Positions 7,867 through 16,447 of a DNA stretch of 42,411 bases are shown in pieces (the stretch's first letter is position 1; each line of letters opens with the position of its first letter). This stretch comes from Ameyamaea chiangmaiensis. GTDB lineage: Bacteria; Pseudomonadota; Alphaproteobacteria; Acetobacterales; Acetobacteraceae. The notes under the pieces are model-generated. The model made no database searches, had not been told where the DNA came from, and saw only the letters and a program-made list of their open reading frames with translations. The stretch covers positions 1 through 42,411 of the forward strand of contig NZ_JABXXR010000013.1 in the NCBI RefSeq assembly GCF_013376175.1, in the 5' to 3' direction. The position numbers and the translations under genes are program-made.

Positions 7867-9083
7867 CGGACGGTCTCCTTCCCGGTATGGCCGGTGTCAG
7901 GCGTCACGGCAGGGGCGGGGGCAGGCGGGGCGACGGGGGGCGGAGCGGGCGACGTCGGGTCGATCGCGGCGCGGACGCCGTCATTGGTGATGTAGCCGTC
8001 ATGCGTCAGGGCGGTGCCGGCGATGACCTCGTCGGTGAAATCGGGGGCTAGACCATGCTCTTTGGTGATGAGCTGCTGAAGCAGATGCATGATGTTCTTG
8101 GCGTAGAGTTCACTGGCCTGTTCGGCGAGCATGGACGCCACGTTGACGGGTCCCACGATGGTCGCCGGGCCGACGCGCACGGTCTGCCCCGCCACGGTGC
8201 CTTCGCAGTTGCCGCCGCCTTCCGCGCCGAGATCGATGATAACGGCACCGGGTTTCATGGCGCTTATCTGCTCCGCGTCGATCAGGCGGGGCGCGCGTTT
8301 GCCGGGAACGGCGGCGGTCGTGACGATCAGGTCCGAGCGGGCGATGTGCTCGCTGAGAATCGTGCGGACCTTGTGTTTTTCGTCGTCGGTCAGTTCCCGG
8401 GCATAGCCGCCCTGGCCTGTGGCGTCGACGCCGGTATCGACGAACTTCGCACCCAGCGACTGGGCCTCCTCCCGGGTTTCGGGGCGAACGTCATAGCCTT
8501 CCGTGACGGCTCCGAGCCGCTTGGCGGTCGCCAGGGCCTGAAGCCCGGCCACGCCGAGGCCCATGACCAGCACCTGTGCAGCGCGCAGCGAGCCCACGGC
8601 GGTGGTCATCATGGGCAGAATCTTGGGCATGTGCACCGCGCCCATCAGCACGGCGTAATACCCGGCCAGTGTGGCCTGACTGGACAGGGCGTCCATGGCC
8701 TGCGCGCGGGAGATGCGGGGCACCAGTTCCATGGCGAAGCCGGTGATTTTGCCGTCCCGCAGGGCTTTCACCAGATCGGGATTGTTGCGTCCGTAGACGA
8801 AGGACACAAGGACGGAGCCCGGCTTCATGGCCCTGACGGTGTCAAGGGATGGCGGCTGCACGGCCAATACGATATCCGCGTCCGCCAGCAGCGCGTTCCG
8901 GTCCGGTGATACGGAGACACCGGTGTAGGCATTGTCGGGATAGGACGATGCCAGGCCGGCACCGGTCTCCATCGAAAAGGCGATTCCGAGCGGCGCCAGC
9001 TTTTCGACGACTTGCGGGATGAGCGCCACGCGACGTTCGCCGCCTTCGTCGCGTTCCTTGAGGACGGAAATCTTGACAGTCAT
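7863..9083 (-). CDS. pntAA: NAD(P) transhydrogenase subunit alpha part 1 (NAD-binding)
   Basis: This 406-aa cytoplasmic dI subunit binds NAD(H) and passes hydride to the dIII domain of PntB. It begins V-K-I-S-V-L-K-E-R-D-E-G-G-E-R-R-V-A, the alanine-dehydrogenase/PntA N-terminal signature. The Rossmann motif is V-M-G-L-G-V-A-G-L-Q-A, followed by Y-D-V-R-P-E-T-R-E-E. The last 35 residues are a Pro/Ala-rich tail that probably links to the membrane part. It is the first gene of the operon. The complement of 9087-9092 (AGGATC region) offers a short Shine-Dalgarno-like purine stretch upstream of the start. Confidence 0.95.
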   Translation of the reverse strand: MTVKISVLKERDEGGERRVALIPQVVEKLAPLGIAFSMETGAGLASSYPDNAYTGVSVSPDRNALLADADIVLAVQPPSLDTVRAMKPGSVLVSFVYGRNNPDLVKALRDGKITGFAMELVPRISRAQAMDALSSQATLAGYYAVLMGAVHMPKILPMMTTAVGSLRAAQVLVMGLGVAGLQALATAKRLGAVTEGYDVRPETREEAQSLGAKFVDTGVDATGQGGYARELTDDEKHKVRTILSEHIARSDLIVTTAAVPGKRAPRLIDAEQISAMKPGAVIIDLGAEGGGNCEGTVAGQTVRVGPATIVGPVNVASMLAEQASELYAKNIMHLLQQLITKEHGLAPDFTDEVIAGTALTHDGYITNDGVRAAIDPTSPAPPPVAPPAPAPAVTPDTGHTGKETVR

Positions 9084-9465
9084 TGGCTATGATCCTGGGT
9101 CTGTCGTCATGGCGCGGTGTTGCCGGAGAGTGGCACAACATCGAGGTTGCGCCTTGCTTGGTACGACGATGCCATGGCCCCGGGTCCGAGGGCATTGATG
9201 GAGGTCAAGGCTGTGACGCCTCCGGGCACGGGCACCGTTTGACGTCGGTGTCGCGATGACGCGACTTTACTGTCCGGCCGCCGACCGTCCATGCCGCGTG
9301 ACGTGCCCGATCCCGCATGCACCTGATCGACACGCGGCGAACAGGCCACCAGTTGAAACGGTGTGCCGGAACGAGGGCGGACGGAGGCGCTGCTCCCCCA
9401 TACGATAGAAGCGGATGTGGCTCGACTGGCTTTTTACAGGGGCTCGCCGCACGGGGTGTCCTGCC
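9084..9465. other. Intergenic region upstream of the pnt operon; no gene supported
   Basis: This is 382 bases between the transhydrogenase operon and L-serine dehydratase. Both flanking genes are on the minus strand, so it should contain the pnt promoter and the end of the sdaA transcript. Only short, compositionally poor ORFs cross it, and I recognise no protein, RNA gene or clear hairpin with a T-run. Confidence 0.5.
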
Positions 9466-10836
9466 TCAGCACTCCGGAAAATTGACGGCCAGACCACCGA
9501 GCGAGGTTTCCTTGTAGCGGTGGTTCATGTCGCGTCCGGTCTCGGCCATGGTGCGGATGACCTGGTCGAGGGAGACATGGTGCGTGCCGTCGCCATGCAT
9601 GGCGAGCGAGGCGGCGTTGATGGCCTTGACCGCTCCGAAGGCGTTGCGTTCGATGCAGGGGATCTGCACCAGGCCGGCCACGGGGTCGCAGGTCATGCCC
9701 AGATGGTGTTCCATGCCGATCTCGGCGGCGTTTTCCACGTGCAGCGGGTCGGCGCCCAGTGCGGCGGCGAGCCCGGCGGCGGCCATGGAGGACGCGACCC
9801 CGACTTCGCCCTGACACCCGACCTCGGCGCCGGAAATCGAGGCATTGAGCTTGAAAAGGCCGCCGATAGCGGCCGCCGTCAGCAGGAAGTCCCGCATGCC
9901 CTGACGGGCCGCAACGGGCGAAGCCTGGGGGCAAAAATCCCGATAGTAGCGCAGGACGGCGGGAATGATGCCCGCCGCGCCATTGGTGGGGGCGGTGACC
10001 ACGCGTCCGCCCGCCGCGTTCTCCTCGTTCACGGCGATCGCGAACAGGCTGATCCAGTCCATGATCCCGTGGGGTGATTGGGCGTTGACGGACTCCTGCG
10101 CGCGCAGTCGCTGGTGCAGCGCGGCAGCGCGGCGCCGCACTTTCAACCGGCCCGGCAAGGTACCGCCATGGCTCAGTCCGCGTTCGATGCACGCCATCAT
10201 CACGTCGATAATCTGGTCGAGATAGGCTTCGGTCTCAGCGCGCGGGCGTAAGGCGCTCTCATTGGCCATGACGATGTCGGCAATGCTCAATCCGCTGCGC
10301 TTGGTCTGGTCCAGGAGTTGCGCCCCGCTGACGAAATCGAACGGCACGTCGGGCTGCACGTAGCCCGCGCTCTCGGTCGCATCTTCATGGACGATGAAAC
10401 CACCCCCGACGGAGCAGAATCGGGCGTGCTCCAGAAGGTGGCCTGCGCTGTCGAGGGCCTCGAACTGCAACGTATTGGGATGGACAGGCGGTGTCGTCTC
10501 GCGGTCGAGAACCAGATCCACCGCCGGGTCGAAAGCAATGCCGTGCCCGTGAATGCTGATATAGCGGCAAGCGTGCACGTCCGTCACGATGGCGTCGGCC
10601 GCGTCCGGATCGACCGTCTGCGGACTTTCGCCGCACAGCCCCAGAATAATAGCCTTGTCCGTAGCGTGCCCCTGCGCGGTCCAGGCGAGGGAACCATACA
10701 GCGTGACCCGTAGCCGGGCGACCCTGTCGGCCTGTGTCAGCGACGCGGCAAAGCGCTGTGCGGCGCGCATGGGCCCGACCGTGTGGGACGACGACGGACC
10801 GATACCGACTTTGAAGAGGTCGAACAGACTGATCAT
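9466..10836 (-). CDS. sdaA: L-serine dehydratase, iron-sulfur type
   Basis: This 456-aa single-chain enzyme deaminates L-serine to pyruvate and ammonia with a [4Fe-4S] cluster. It begins [21 protein letters not shown], the family signature. Cluster-region motifs are [32 protein letters not shown] and A-V-K-A-I-N-A. The last residue is Cys (A-V-N-F-P-E-C). In the Legionella homologue the C-terminal Cys folds into the active site as a cluster ligand, so this tail is functionally meaningful. It appears to be monocistronic. Confidence 0.96.
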   Translation of the reverse strand: MISLFDLFKVGIGPSSSHTVGPMRAAQRFAASLTQADRVARLRVTLYGSLAWTAQGHATDKAIILGLCGESPQTVDPDAADAIVTDVHACRYISIHGHGIAFDPAVDLVLDRETTPPVHPNTLQFEALDSAGHLLEHARFCSVGGGFIVHEDATESAGYVQPDVPFDFVSGAQLLDQTKRSGLSIADIVMANESALRPRAETEAYLDQIIDVMMACIERGLSHGGTLPGRLKVRRRAAALHQRLRAQESVNAQSPHGIMDWISLFAIAVNEENAAGGRVVTAPTNGAAGIIPAVLRYYRDFCPQASPVAARQGMRDFLLTAAAIGGLFKLNASISGAEVGCQGEVGVASSMAAAGLAAALGADPLHVENAAEIGMEHHLGMTCDPVAGLVQIPCIERNAFGAVKAINAASLAMHGDGTHHVSLDQVIRTMAETGRDMNHRYKETSLGGLAVNFPEC

Positions 10837-11401
10837 GCTTCTCTCGGCAAATGGCGCTTGGGAACCTTAGCGCCGAAAGTACAAAGCGCGAAGCGGTCAC
10901 CGCATGCCCTAACCTTGGCCCGCGTATGATTTTCGTTGGTGGCGGCCATGCGGCGGATGTCAGTGATGCTCCGATCTCGCTGGCACCCACGCCGCCGGTG
11001 TTCAGGCCGGGCCGCCGGACGTGACGGACAGTCAGGCATCGTTCCGCTGTTCGCGTTACGCCGCGTGGCCTTACCGTGTTGTGTGACGGGTCGGGCACAG
11101 CGGCATGCGCTCGGGTCAGGAGCGGCTTGCGGCGGTGTATACGGCGAGAGAGCACCGCGTCCCGTGTGTCCGCCATGGCGTCATGCCGGCGATTATCGTT
11201 GGACATAAGGGCCGCCGGCTCGACCTGCGATCGGTGGCCCCAATCCAGGCAGGGATTCGAGTGCTTTTGCGCAAGGACGCACACCGCACGTCGCGGCTGT
11301 GTCCAGCGCGAGACTCGGTCGTCGGTGTATCGGGCCGTTTTGCCGGTCCGACACACCTGGAGGTCATGAGGGCTGAGCCCTGTTGCCGGGGACGGTGCGT
11401 T
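10837..11401. other. 565-base intergenic stretch; no gene supported
   Basis: This lies between sdaA and the TonB receptor, both on the minus strand. Several overlapping short ORFs exist on both strands (for example 11105-11581 plus), but their translations are Arg/Cys-rich and resemble no family, and the longer ones run into the antisense of the receptor gene. A small perfect inverted repeat (AGGGCT-G-AGCCCT, about 11369-11381) lies just past the receptor stop. It lacks a following T-run on the minus strand, so I do not call it a terminator. Confidence 0.5.
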
Positions 11402-13786
11402 TTAGAAGCGGTACGAAATGTTCATGTAATAGAATCCGCCGTTGAAGCCGATCTGTTGTCCATAGCGGTCATATTTGGCCTGCCCATAATAGGTGGCGGC
11501 ATAGGGCACGCGTGTGGGATACGTGTTGAACAGGTTGTTTGCGCCGGCCGTGACGGTCCAGCGGTCGGCGGGGCTGTATGAGACGGCAAGGTTCGTGATG
11601 AAACGGGCATGCGCCGTGTAGGGCGCGAACACACTGGTCGAGTAGGCGTTGGCACCCTGCTGGATCGTCATCTGGTCGAAGATATGACCGTAGCGCATCT
11701 CATGCAGGTTGATGTTCCAGCGTCCCTTCGTCCAGTTGCCGCCGAAAATCAGCACGTTACGCGGTGCATCGGTGGTCAGGTACGCAATCTGCTGAAGGTT
11801 CAGCAAGGAGCGGCCCAACGCGTTGGTTCCGGTATGGCGAATGCTGGTCTCATTCAGGTTCAGGGCAACGTCGAGGGCAAGCCGGCCGTTTTGTCCGAGG
11901 TCGATGCGATAATTGCCCGTGATGTCCACACCGCGTGTGCGGGTGCTCGCCGCGTTGGTCAGATACGAGGCCGAAATACCGGAGAGGGATACGTTGGTAG
12001 GCAGGGAACGACCGTTCGCCTCGAAGGCTGCGACGGCCATCGCGCCGCTATACGTCCCCCCATCCATGATGCGGTCACGGATGTCGAGCTGGTAGGCATC
12101 GACGGCAATATCAAGATTGTGCAGCGGGTGCAGGACGAACCCGGCGGTGACGTTCGTCGAACGTTCGGGTTTCAGATCATTGGCGCCGAGTAGTTTTGCC
12201 CCGGGTGAGCTGGGTGCGAGTTCACCCGTGGCACCTGTGGTCGTGACCGTCGCTGACGTATGGTACTCTTCCGCAAGCGTCGGTGCACGGATCGAGTTGT
12301 TGATGGTGCCGCGAATGCCGAACCATTTCGTGATGTCGTAGCGTGCCGCGACCTTGCCGGCCTCGGTATTGCCGAAGTCCGTGTAGTGTTCGAAGCGGCC
12401 GGCCATATCAACCTGCAACTGTCTGGTCAGGTGCGTCGAGACGTCGCCATAGACGCCGTACACCACGCGCGAATGTGTTCCCGCACTTTGCGGCTGCACG
12501 CCTGGCACGGCCTGCGAACCACCCAGAGTATAGGACTGGTAGCTTCCGCTGCCGATCGAATAGGTTTCGAATCTCTGTTCCGCGCCCAGCGCTACGTTGA
12601 CCGGGAAAGCCCAGAACGAAGGCCTGAAGCTGCGCTTGAGGTCGAAATCGTTTGTCAGCTGCGTGGAGGCGGAGTCCGTGAGGTGAAAGCTGGTGTCGGT
12701 GGCGCCGGTTGCCGCGTAGATACCGGTATTCGCCGACTGCTGCATGCCGATATTGGTGCGATCGCCGCCGTAGGTGCTGCTCAGGTCCCAGTTCCAGCCT
12801 AGAAAGTTTCCGCCTCGCAAGCCCAGGGTTGCCGCATAGTCGTTTTCGGTGATGCCAAGGATGGGAGAGAAGCCGTTTGGATAGACTGTGGGCAGCGTGG
12901 ACGGCAGACGATAGATCTGGAACGTGCTGGCGTTGCGGTGTGCGTAGGTCAGCGTCGTATACGCCTCGATCCCCGAGGTGACGTGGTAGCCCGCATTGAT
13001 CGCGGCGGAAATCCGGTCGCTGAGGGGATCGCCGATCCAGTGGCTGTCCAGCAGGCCCGTGCGTGTGTCCACACCCGTGCGATCGGTACGCTCACGATGC
13101 TGATAGCTCAGTCCGGCATGCAACCAGCCCCGGCTTCCTAGCGCGAAGCCGTGGTCGATGTTCAGGTTCTCGGTAAAGCCGTCACCGGCACTGTACGCTC
13201 CGGCCTCGTTCGACAGGGTGCCGCCATGATCGTCGCTTTTCAGGATGATGTTGACGACGCCCGCCACCGCATCCGAGCCGTACTGCGCTGATGCGCCGTC
13301 GCGCAGCACTTCGATATGGTCGATCATCGACATCGGGATCATATCGATGTCGACCGGCGTCGACCCGCGGAAGGGGCCTGCATCGGTCTGGATGTTGGTG
13401 GTGGTGTGACGGCGCTTGCCGTTCACCAGGATCAGCGTCTGGTTCGGGCTTAGTCCACGCAGGTTGATCGAATCCGTCAGCGCGCCGACGGTCGTGCCCT
13501 GCGTCTGATGATTGACGGACGGCAGCAACTGCATCAGGGCGTCGCGCACGTTCGTCTGCCCGGTGCGGGCCAGTTCCCGGGCGGAAATGACATCAATGGG
13601 GTTAAGGCTTTCGCGCGCCTTTTTCCCGGTCTCGCGGGTGCCGGTCACGATCACGGCTTCGCCGGCGCTGTTCTCATAGGCCGTTTTCGCGACCGACTGC
13701 GTACTTTGCGCGTGTACCGTTGCGGCAGGAAGGACGCAGAGGGCGGTAAACGCCAGGAGGACGAAACGTTTGGATGCCGTAATCAT
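11402..13786 (-). CDS. TonB-dependent outer-membrane receptor
   Basis: This 794-aa protein has an N-terminal signal peptide (about 26 residues ending V-H-A-Q). A plug domain (about 45-170) follows, with I-V-T-G-T-R, N-V-R-D-A-L-M-Q-L-L-P, S-I-N-L-R-G-L-S-P-N-Q-T-L-I-L-V-N-G-K-R-R and V-L-R-D-G-A-S-A-Q-Y-G-S-D-A-V-A-G-V-V-N-I-I-L. A 22-strand-type barrel follows, ending in N-I-S-Y-R-F with the terminal Phe expected of an outer-membrane barrel. It imports a ligand using TonB energy. The ligand is unknown; the neighbours (racemase, hydrolases, peptide-type ABC importer) suggest an organic compound rather than iron. The AT-rich gap upstream of its start carries a dyad also found in the catabolic operon. 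Confidence 0.95.
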   Translation of the reverse strand: MITASKRFVLLAFTALCVLPAATVHAQSTQSVAKTAYENSAGEAVIVTGTRETGKKARESLNPIDVISARELARTGQTNVRDALMQLLPSVNHQTQGTTVGALTDSINLRGLSPNQTLILVNGKRRHTTTNIQTDAGPFRGSTPVDIDMIPMSMIDHIEVLRDGASAQYGSDAVAGVVNIILKSDDHGGTLSNEAGAYSAGDGFTENLNIDHGFALGSRGWLHAGLSYQHRERTDRTGVDTRTGLLDSHWIGDPLSDRISAAINAGYHVTSGIEAYTTLTYAHRNASTFQIYRLPSTLPTVYPNGFSPILGITENDYAATLGLRGGNFLGWNWDLSSTYGGDRTNIGMQQSANTGIYAATGATDTSFHLTDSASTQLTNDFDLKRSFRPSFWAFPVNVALGAEQRFETYSIGSGSYQSYTLGGSQAVPGVQPQSAGTHSRVVYGVYGDVSTHLTRQLQVDMAGRFEHYTDFGNTEAGKVAARYDITKWFGIRGTINNSIRAPTLAEEYHTSATVTTTGATGELAPSSPGAKLLGANDLKPERSTNVTAGFVLHPLHNLDIAVDAYQLDIRDRIMDGGTYSGAMAVAAFEANGRSLPTNVSLSGISASYLTNAASTRTRGVDITGNYRIDLGQNGRLALDVALNLNETSIRHTGTNALGRSLLNLQQIAYLTTDAPRNVLIFGGNWTKGRWNINLHEMRYGHIFDQMTIQQGANAYSTSVFAPYTAHARFITNLAVSYSPADRWTVTAGANNLFNTYPTRVPYAATYYGQAKYDRYGQQIGFNGGFYYMNISYRF

Positions 13787-13813
13787 GACGAAATAACTAC
13801 CCTACCAGGTAAA

Positions 13814-13831
13814 ATATGTCTCGTGAGATAT
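13814..13831. promoter_or_regulatory. Candidate operator A: ATAT-N10-ATAT dyad upstream of the TonB receptor gene
   Basis: ATAT at 13814-13817 and ATAT at 13828-13831 are separated by exactly 10 bases. They lie 28-45 bases before the receptor start (minus strand) in an AT-rich gap. A TACCAG starts at 13803; counted from there, the spacing to the first ATAT (TACCAG-N5-ATAT) is the same as in the racemase/GntR gap. The same ATAT-N10-ATAT layout occurs at 14722 and 24662. Binding by the nearby GntR regulator is inference. Confidence 0.4.
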
Positions 13832-14005
13832 CAGAAAGAATACCATTAAAAATATCAATTAGTTCGATGCCGCAACGCTGCCCTCGAATCTGCCCGACCA
13901 TGTCGGGAATGATCAATTATATCCTTGCATTTCATGTACTTAGAGATGAATGTGATAAATATGATACAGGCCGACGTTTTTTATCGGTCGGGATCATGCA
14001 CCCTT

Positions 14006-14653
14006 TCAGATGCGCATCAGGAGTTCCGTCGCGGCCTGCGCGATCGATGCCATGACCGGGTCGATCACGGGCATGCCCAGTTCGGCCTGCAACGGCAGGC
14101 GATAGCGCCCGAGCCCCGCGCAACCCAGGATGACGACCTCGGCACCGTCGACGTCGCGCAACATGCGACCAACCGAGACCAGTCGGTCCAGCACGCCACC
14201 GCCCGCGAGCTCCGCGACGCCAAGGTCCAGCGGCCTGTCGCCCGCCATAAATGACGCGATCCCGAGCTGATGCAGATGAGTGCGATGACGCACGACGGAG
14301 GCTTCGACGATCGACAGGACGCCGAAGCGACGGGTCTGCGTCATGGCGTATCGATAGGCGGCCTCCGCGATGCCAATGATCGGCCGGCCTTGGGTCTCGC
14401 GCAAGGATGACACGCCGGGATCGGAAAAACATCCAATGACGAAAGCATCGGCGACCGCGTGCCCGACAATGTCACTCATCTGGGAGGCAACCGCGTGCAC
14501 GTGGGCGTCCGTCTCGATACCCGGCGGCCCACCCTGATTGGTGATCCAGTCAAGGGTATAGGGAAGCGCGCGCGCCATTGCCGATACGCTCTCCCGCATC
14601 GAGGCCGTGACGTCGGCGGACGAGTTCGGATTGATGACAACTATCTTGGGCAT
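14006..14653 (-). CDS. Asp/Glu/hydantoin racemase family protein
   Basis: This 215-aa protein interconverts D and L forms without cofactor, using two cysteines. I chose the start M-P-K-I-V-V-I-N-P-N-S-S because this is where family members begin; the frame extends 22 codons upstream without likely homology. The catalytic Cys pair is visible in I-G-C-F-S-D-P-G and L-G-C-A-G-L-G. The N-P-N-S-S and E-A-A-Y-R-Y-A segments fit the HyuE/hydantoin racemase branch. It is divergent from the GntR regulator and faces the catabolic operon. With a cyclic amidohydrolase and an N-carbamoyl amino acid hydrolase nearby, it probably supplies the L isomer of a cyclic ureide or thiazoline-type substrate. The exact substrate is not determinable. 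Confidence 0.88.
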   Translation of the reverse strand: MPKIVVINPNSSADVTASMRESVSAMARALPYTLDWITNQGGPPGIETDAHVHAVASQMSDIVGHAVADAFVIGCFSDPGVSSLRETQGRPIIGIAEAAYRYAMTQTRRFGVLSIVEASVVRHRTHLHQLGIASFMAGDRPLDLGVAELAGGGVLDRLVSVGRMLRDVDGAEVVILGCAGLGRYRLPLQAELGMPVIDPVMASIAQAATELLMRI

Positions 14654-14721
14654 GTCACTCACAACGTACTCCGGCGCAAAGCCTGTTTCGCATGCGGGCG
14701 GTATACGCATGAACGGCATTG

Positions 14722-14739
14722 ATATACCAGTGGGAATAT
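14722..14739. promoter_or_regulatory. Candidate operator B: ATAT-N10-ATAT dyad in the racemase/GntR divergent gap
   Basis: GATAT (14721-14725) and ATATC (14736-14740) form a 5-bp dyad with a 10-base spacer containing TACCAG-N5-ATAT, as at operator A. Also in this gap, GGTATAC (14700-14706) faces ATATACC (14722-14728), and an imperfect hairpin AGGATAACGG/CCGTATCCT (14761-14795) sits directly before the GntR ATG. The position between divergent genes fits autoregulation by the GntR protein. Confidence 0.45.
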
Positions 14740-14796
14740 CTTATGATACGTTTCTGCTGCAGGATAACGGTTCTATAGTCCAGGGACCGTATCCTG

Positions 14797-15519
14797 ATGA
14801 AAGGCTGGACGTTGACCAAGATCGCTTTAAGCCCGTTGCCCCGCATAGGGCCACGCCGCGAGCCCTCGCTTACGGATCAGGCCTACGCAACGTTGCGCCG
14901 GGAAATCATCACCTGTCAGCTTCCGCCGGACAGCGACGTGTCCGAACTGGAACTCGCCGAACGGCTGGGTACCAGCAAGACCCCTATTCGGGAGGCCCTC
15001 GCACGGCTGTCCATGGACGGGTTTCTGGATATCTTTCCGCGGCGCGGGTATCGCATCCGTCCGGTCACGATCAAGGACATCAACGATCTCTTCGCCGTTC
15101 GATCGGTTCTGGAGCAGACGGCGGCATCGCTGGCCGCGCGGAACATGACCGAAGAGGACCTCGATCTTCTGGGTCAACTGGCCCGGGCGTCCTACAGTGT
15201 GACTGAAGAAAACAGCATCGATTATTTCATTGACGCCAATCGCCGGTTTCATATCGCGATTGCCCATGGCTCCAGAAATCCACGGTTGAGTGCGTTGATC
15301 GTCAGCCATCTGGAGGAAAGCGAGCGCTTTTTCTATATCGGCGCGCGCCAACGCGACATCAATATGGAAACCAATCAGGAGCATGTGCAGATCGTGGACA
15401 TCCTGCGCGGTCGCGATCCCGATGTCGCCGGAAAGACCATGGCCCGACATATCGAGAGCACCCGAGCCGGCCTGACGGCGTCCATTCTCAACGACCATTC
15501 CTCATCCGTGACACTCTGA
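14797..15519 (+). CDS. GntR-family transcriptional regulator, FCD subfamily
   Basis: The 240-aa regulator has a winged-helix domain (about residues 24-90: A-Y-A-T-L-R-R-E-I-I, L-S/A-E-R-L-G-T-S-K-T-P-I-R-E-A-L, F-P-R-R-G-Y-R) and an all-helical FCD ligand domain. The domain carries likely metal/ligand His and Asp residues (D-A-N-R-R-F-H-I-A-I, E-H-V-Q-I, M-A-R-H-I). It is the first gene of the long operon, 18 nt before the rhodanese gene, and divergent from the racemase. It is therefore the obvious local regulator, probably released by a pathway intermediate. The start is uncertain: ATG 14797 has a weak purine stretch, whereas TTG 14812 lies 7 nt after GAAAGG, a better Shine-Dalgarno site, and would drop 5 residues. 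Confidence 0.92.
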   Translation: MKGWTLTKIALSPLPRIGPRREPSLTDQAYATLRREIITCQLPPDSDVSELELAERLGTSKTPIREALARLSMDGFLDIFPRRGYRIRPVTIKDINDLFAVRSVLEQTAASLAARNMTEEDLDLLGQLARASYSVTEENSIDYFIDANRRFHIAIAHGSRNPRLSALIVSHLEESERFFYIGARQRDINMETNQEHVQIVDILRGRDPDVAGKTMARHIESTRAGLTASILNDHSSSVTL

Positions 15520-15537
15520 CTGTAGTCTGGGACCGCC

Positions 15538-16398
15538 ATGCCTGCCGATCGCCGTGAAGACGTTCTGATTTCTGCCTCTGCGCTGGCTGGGCTGCTGGCA
15601 TCGGACCAGGCGCCGTCCGTACTGGCGATCAGGTCGCCCGATACCGTCTGTCCGCGCCCGTTTCAGGCAGCCCCCCGTATCCCCGGCGCGCAGGATGCCG
15701 AAATGACGGTGGATTTCGCCAGCCCAAGCCATCCCCGCGATGGCGCGCGCCCATTGCCGGACGTTGCAGCACTGCAGGAGACGGTGCGCCGGCTCGGGTT
15801 GCGGAAAAATCGTGCTATCGTCGTCTACGATCATGACGGCAACCTGATGGCCGCGCGTGCGTGGTGGGTGCTGCGCTGGGCGGGTTTCACGCGTGTCGTG
15901 ATGCTGGATGGTGGCTTTGAGGCCTGGGCGTCTGCGGGCTGTGCTGTGGTCACGGAGGCGTCCCCGCCACCGGTTCCAAGCGATGTCGCCATACAGCCGG
16001 GCGGGATGCCCGAACTCGACGCGGACTCGGCGGCACGGCTGGCGCGGAGCGGGGTGTTGCTGGACACGCGCATCGCCCCGAACTATCGCGGCGGCGATGT
16101 GCCGCCGGGGACGCCAGCGCGCGGTCATATTCCTGGTGCGATCAACGTCCCGGCCCCTGATACTCTGACGCCGGACGGCCATTTCGCCGATCTCGCGACC
16201 CTTCGATCGCTCTATGCCGCGACCGGTGCGGATGGCAACCGACCGGTGGGCGTCTACTGCGGGGCTGGCGTGTCGGCAGCCCACACGGTCGCGGCGCTGA
16301 TGATGCTGGGGATCGACGCGCCCATGTATCCCGGATCGTGGTCGGCCTGGAGCGCCGACCCGTCGCGCCCGGTGGCCACCGGCCCCGAGCCCGGCTGA
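15538..16398 (+). CDS. Two-domain sulfurtransferase (thiosulfate/3-mercaptopyruvate type rhodanese)
   Basis: This 286-aa protein has tandem rhodanese domains: an inactive N-terminal one (about 8-130, with V-Y-D-H-D-G-N...A-R-A-W-W-V-L-R-W-A-G) and an active C-terminal one (about 155-275). The catalytic loop is Y-C-G-A-G-V-S-A-A-H, with the persulfide-forming Cys. The typical loop is C-G-S-G-V-T-A in mercaptopyruvate sulfurtransferases or C-R-K-G-V-T in thiosulfate enzymes, so this is closer to the former. It would transfer sulfane sulfur to an acceptor. Its place beside a PatB-type C-S lyase suggests handling of sulfur released from a sulfur amino acid. The donor is not proven. Confidence 0.88.
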   Translation: MPADRREDVLISASALAGLLASDQAPSVLAIRSPDTVCPRPFQAAPRIPGAQDAEMTVDFASPSHPRDGARPLPDVAALQETVRRLGLRKNRAIVVYDHDGNLMAARAWWVLRWAGFTRVVMLDGGFEAWASAGCAVVTEASPPPVPSDVAIQPGGMPELDADSAARLARSGVLLDTRIAPNYRGGDVPPGTPARGHIPGAINVPAPDTLTPDGHFADLATLRSLYAATGADGNRPVGVYCGAGVSAAHTVAALMMLGIDAPMYPGSWSAWSADPSRPVATGPEPG

Positions 16399-16447
16399 CG
16401 GGTCGCGAGTCATCATGATCTTACCAGCCTGAAACGGAAAAAACGTT

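Noticed and set aside
8055-8909. Plus-strand ORF opposite pntAA
   Set aside because: Overlaps a highly conserved transhydrogenase subunit; His/Gly-rich shadow.
13971-13991. CCGAC...GTCGG hairpin downstream of the racemase
   Set aside because: The T-run lies in the loop rather than after the stem, so it does not fit an intrinsic terminator.
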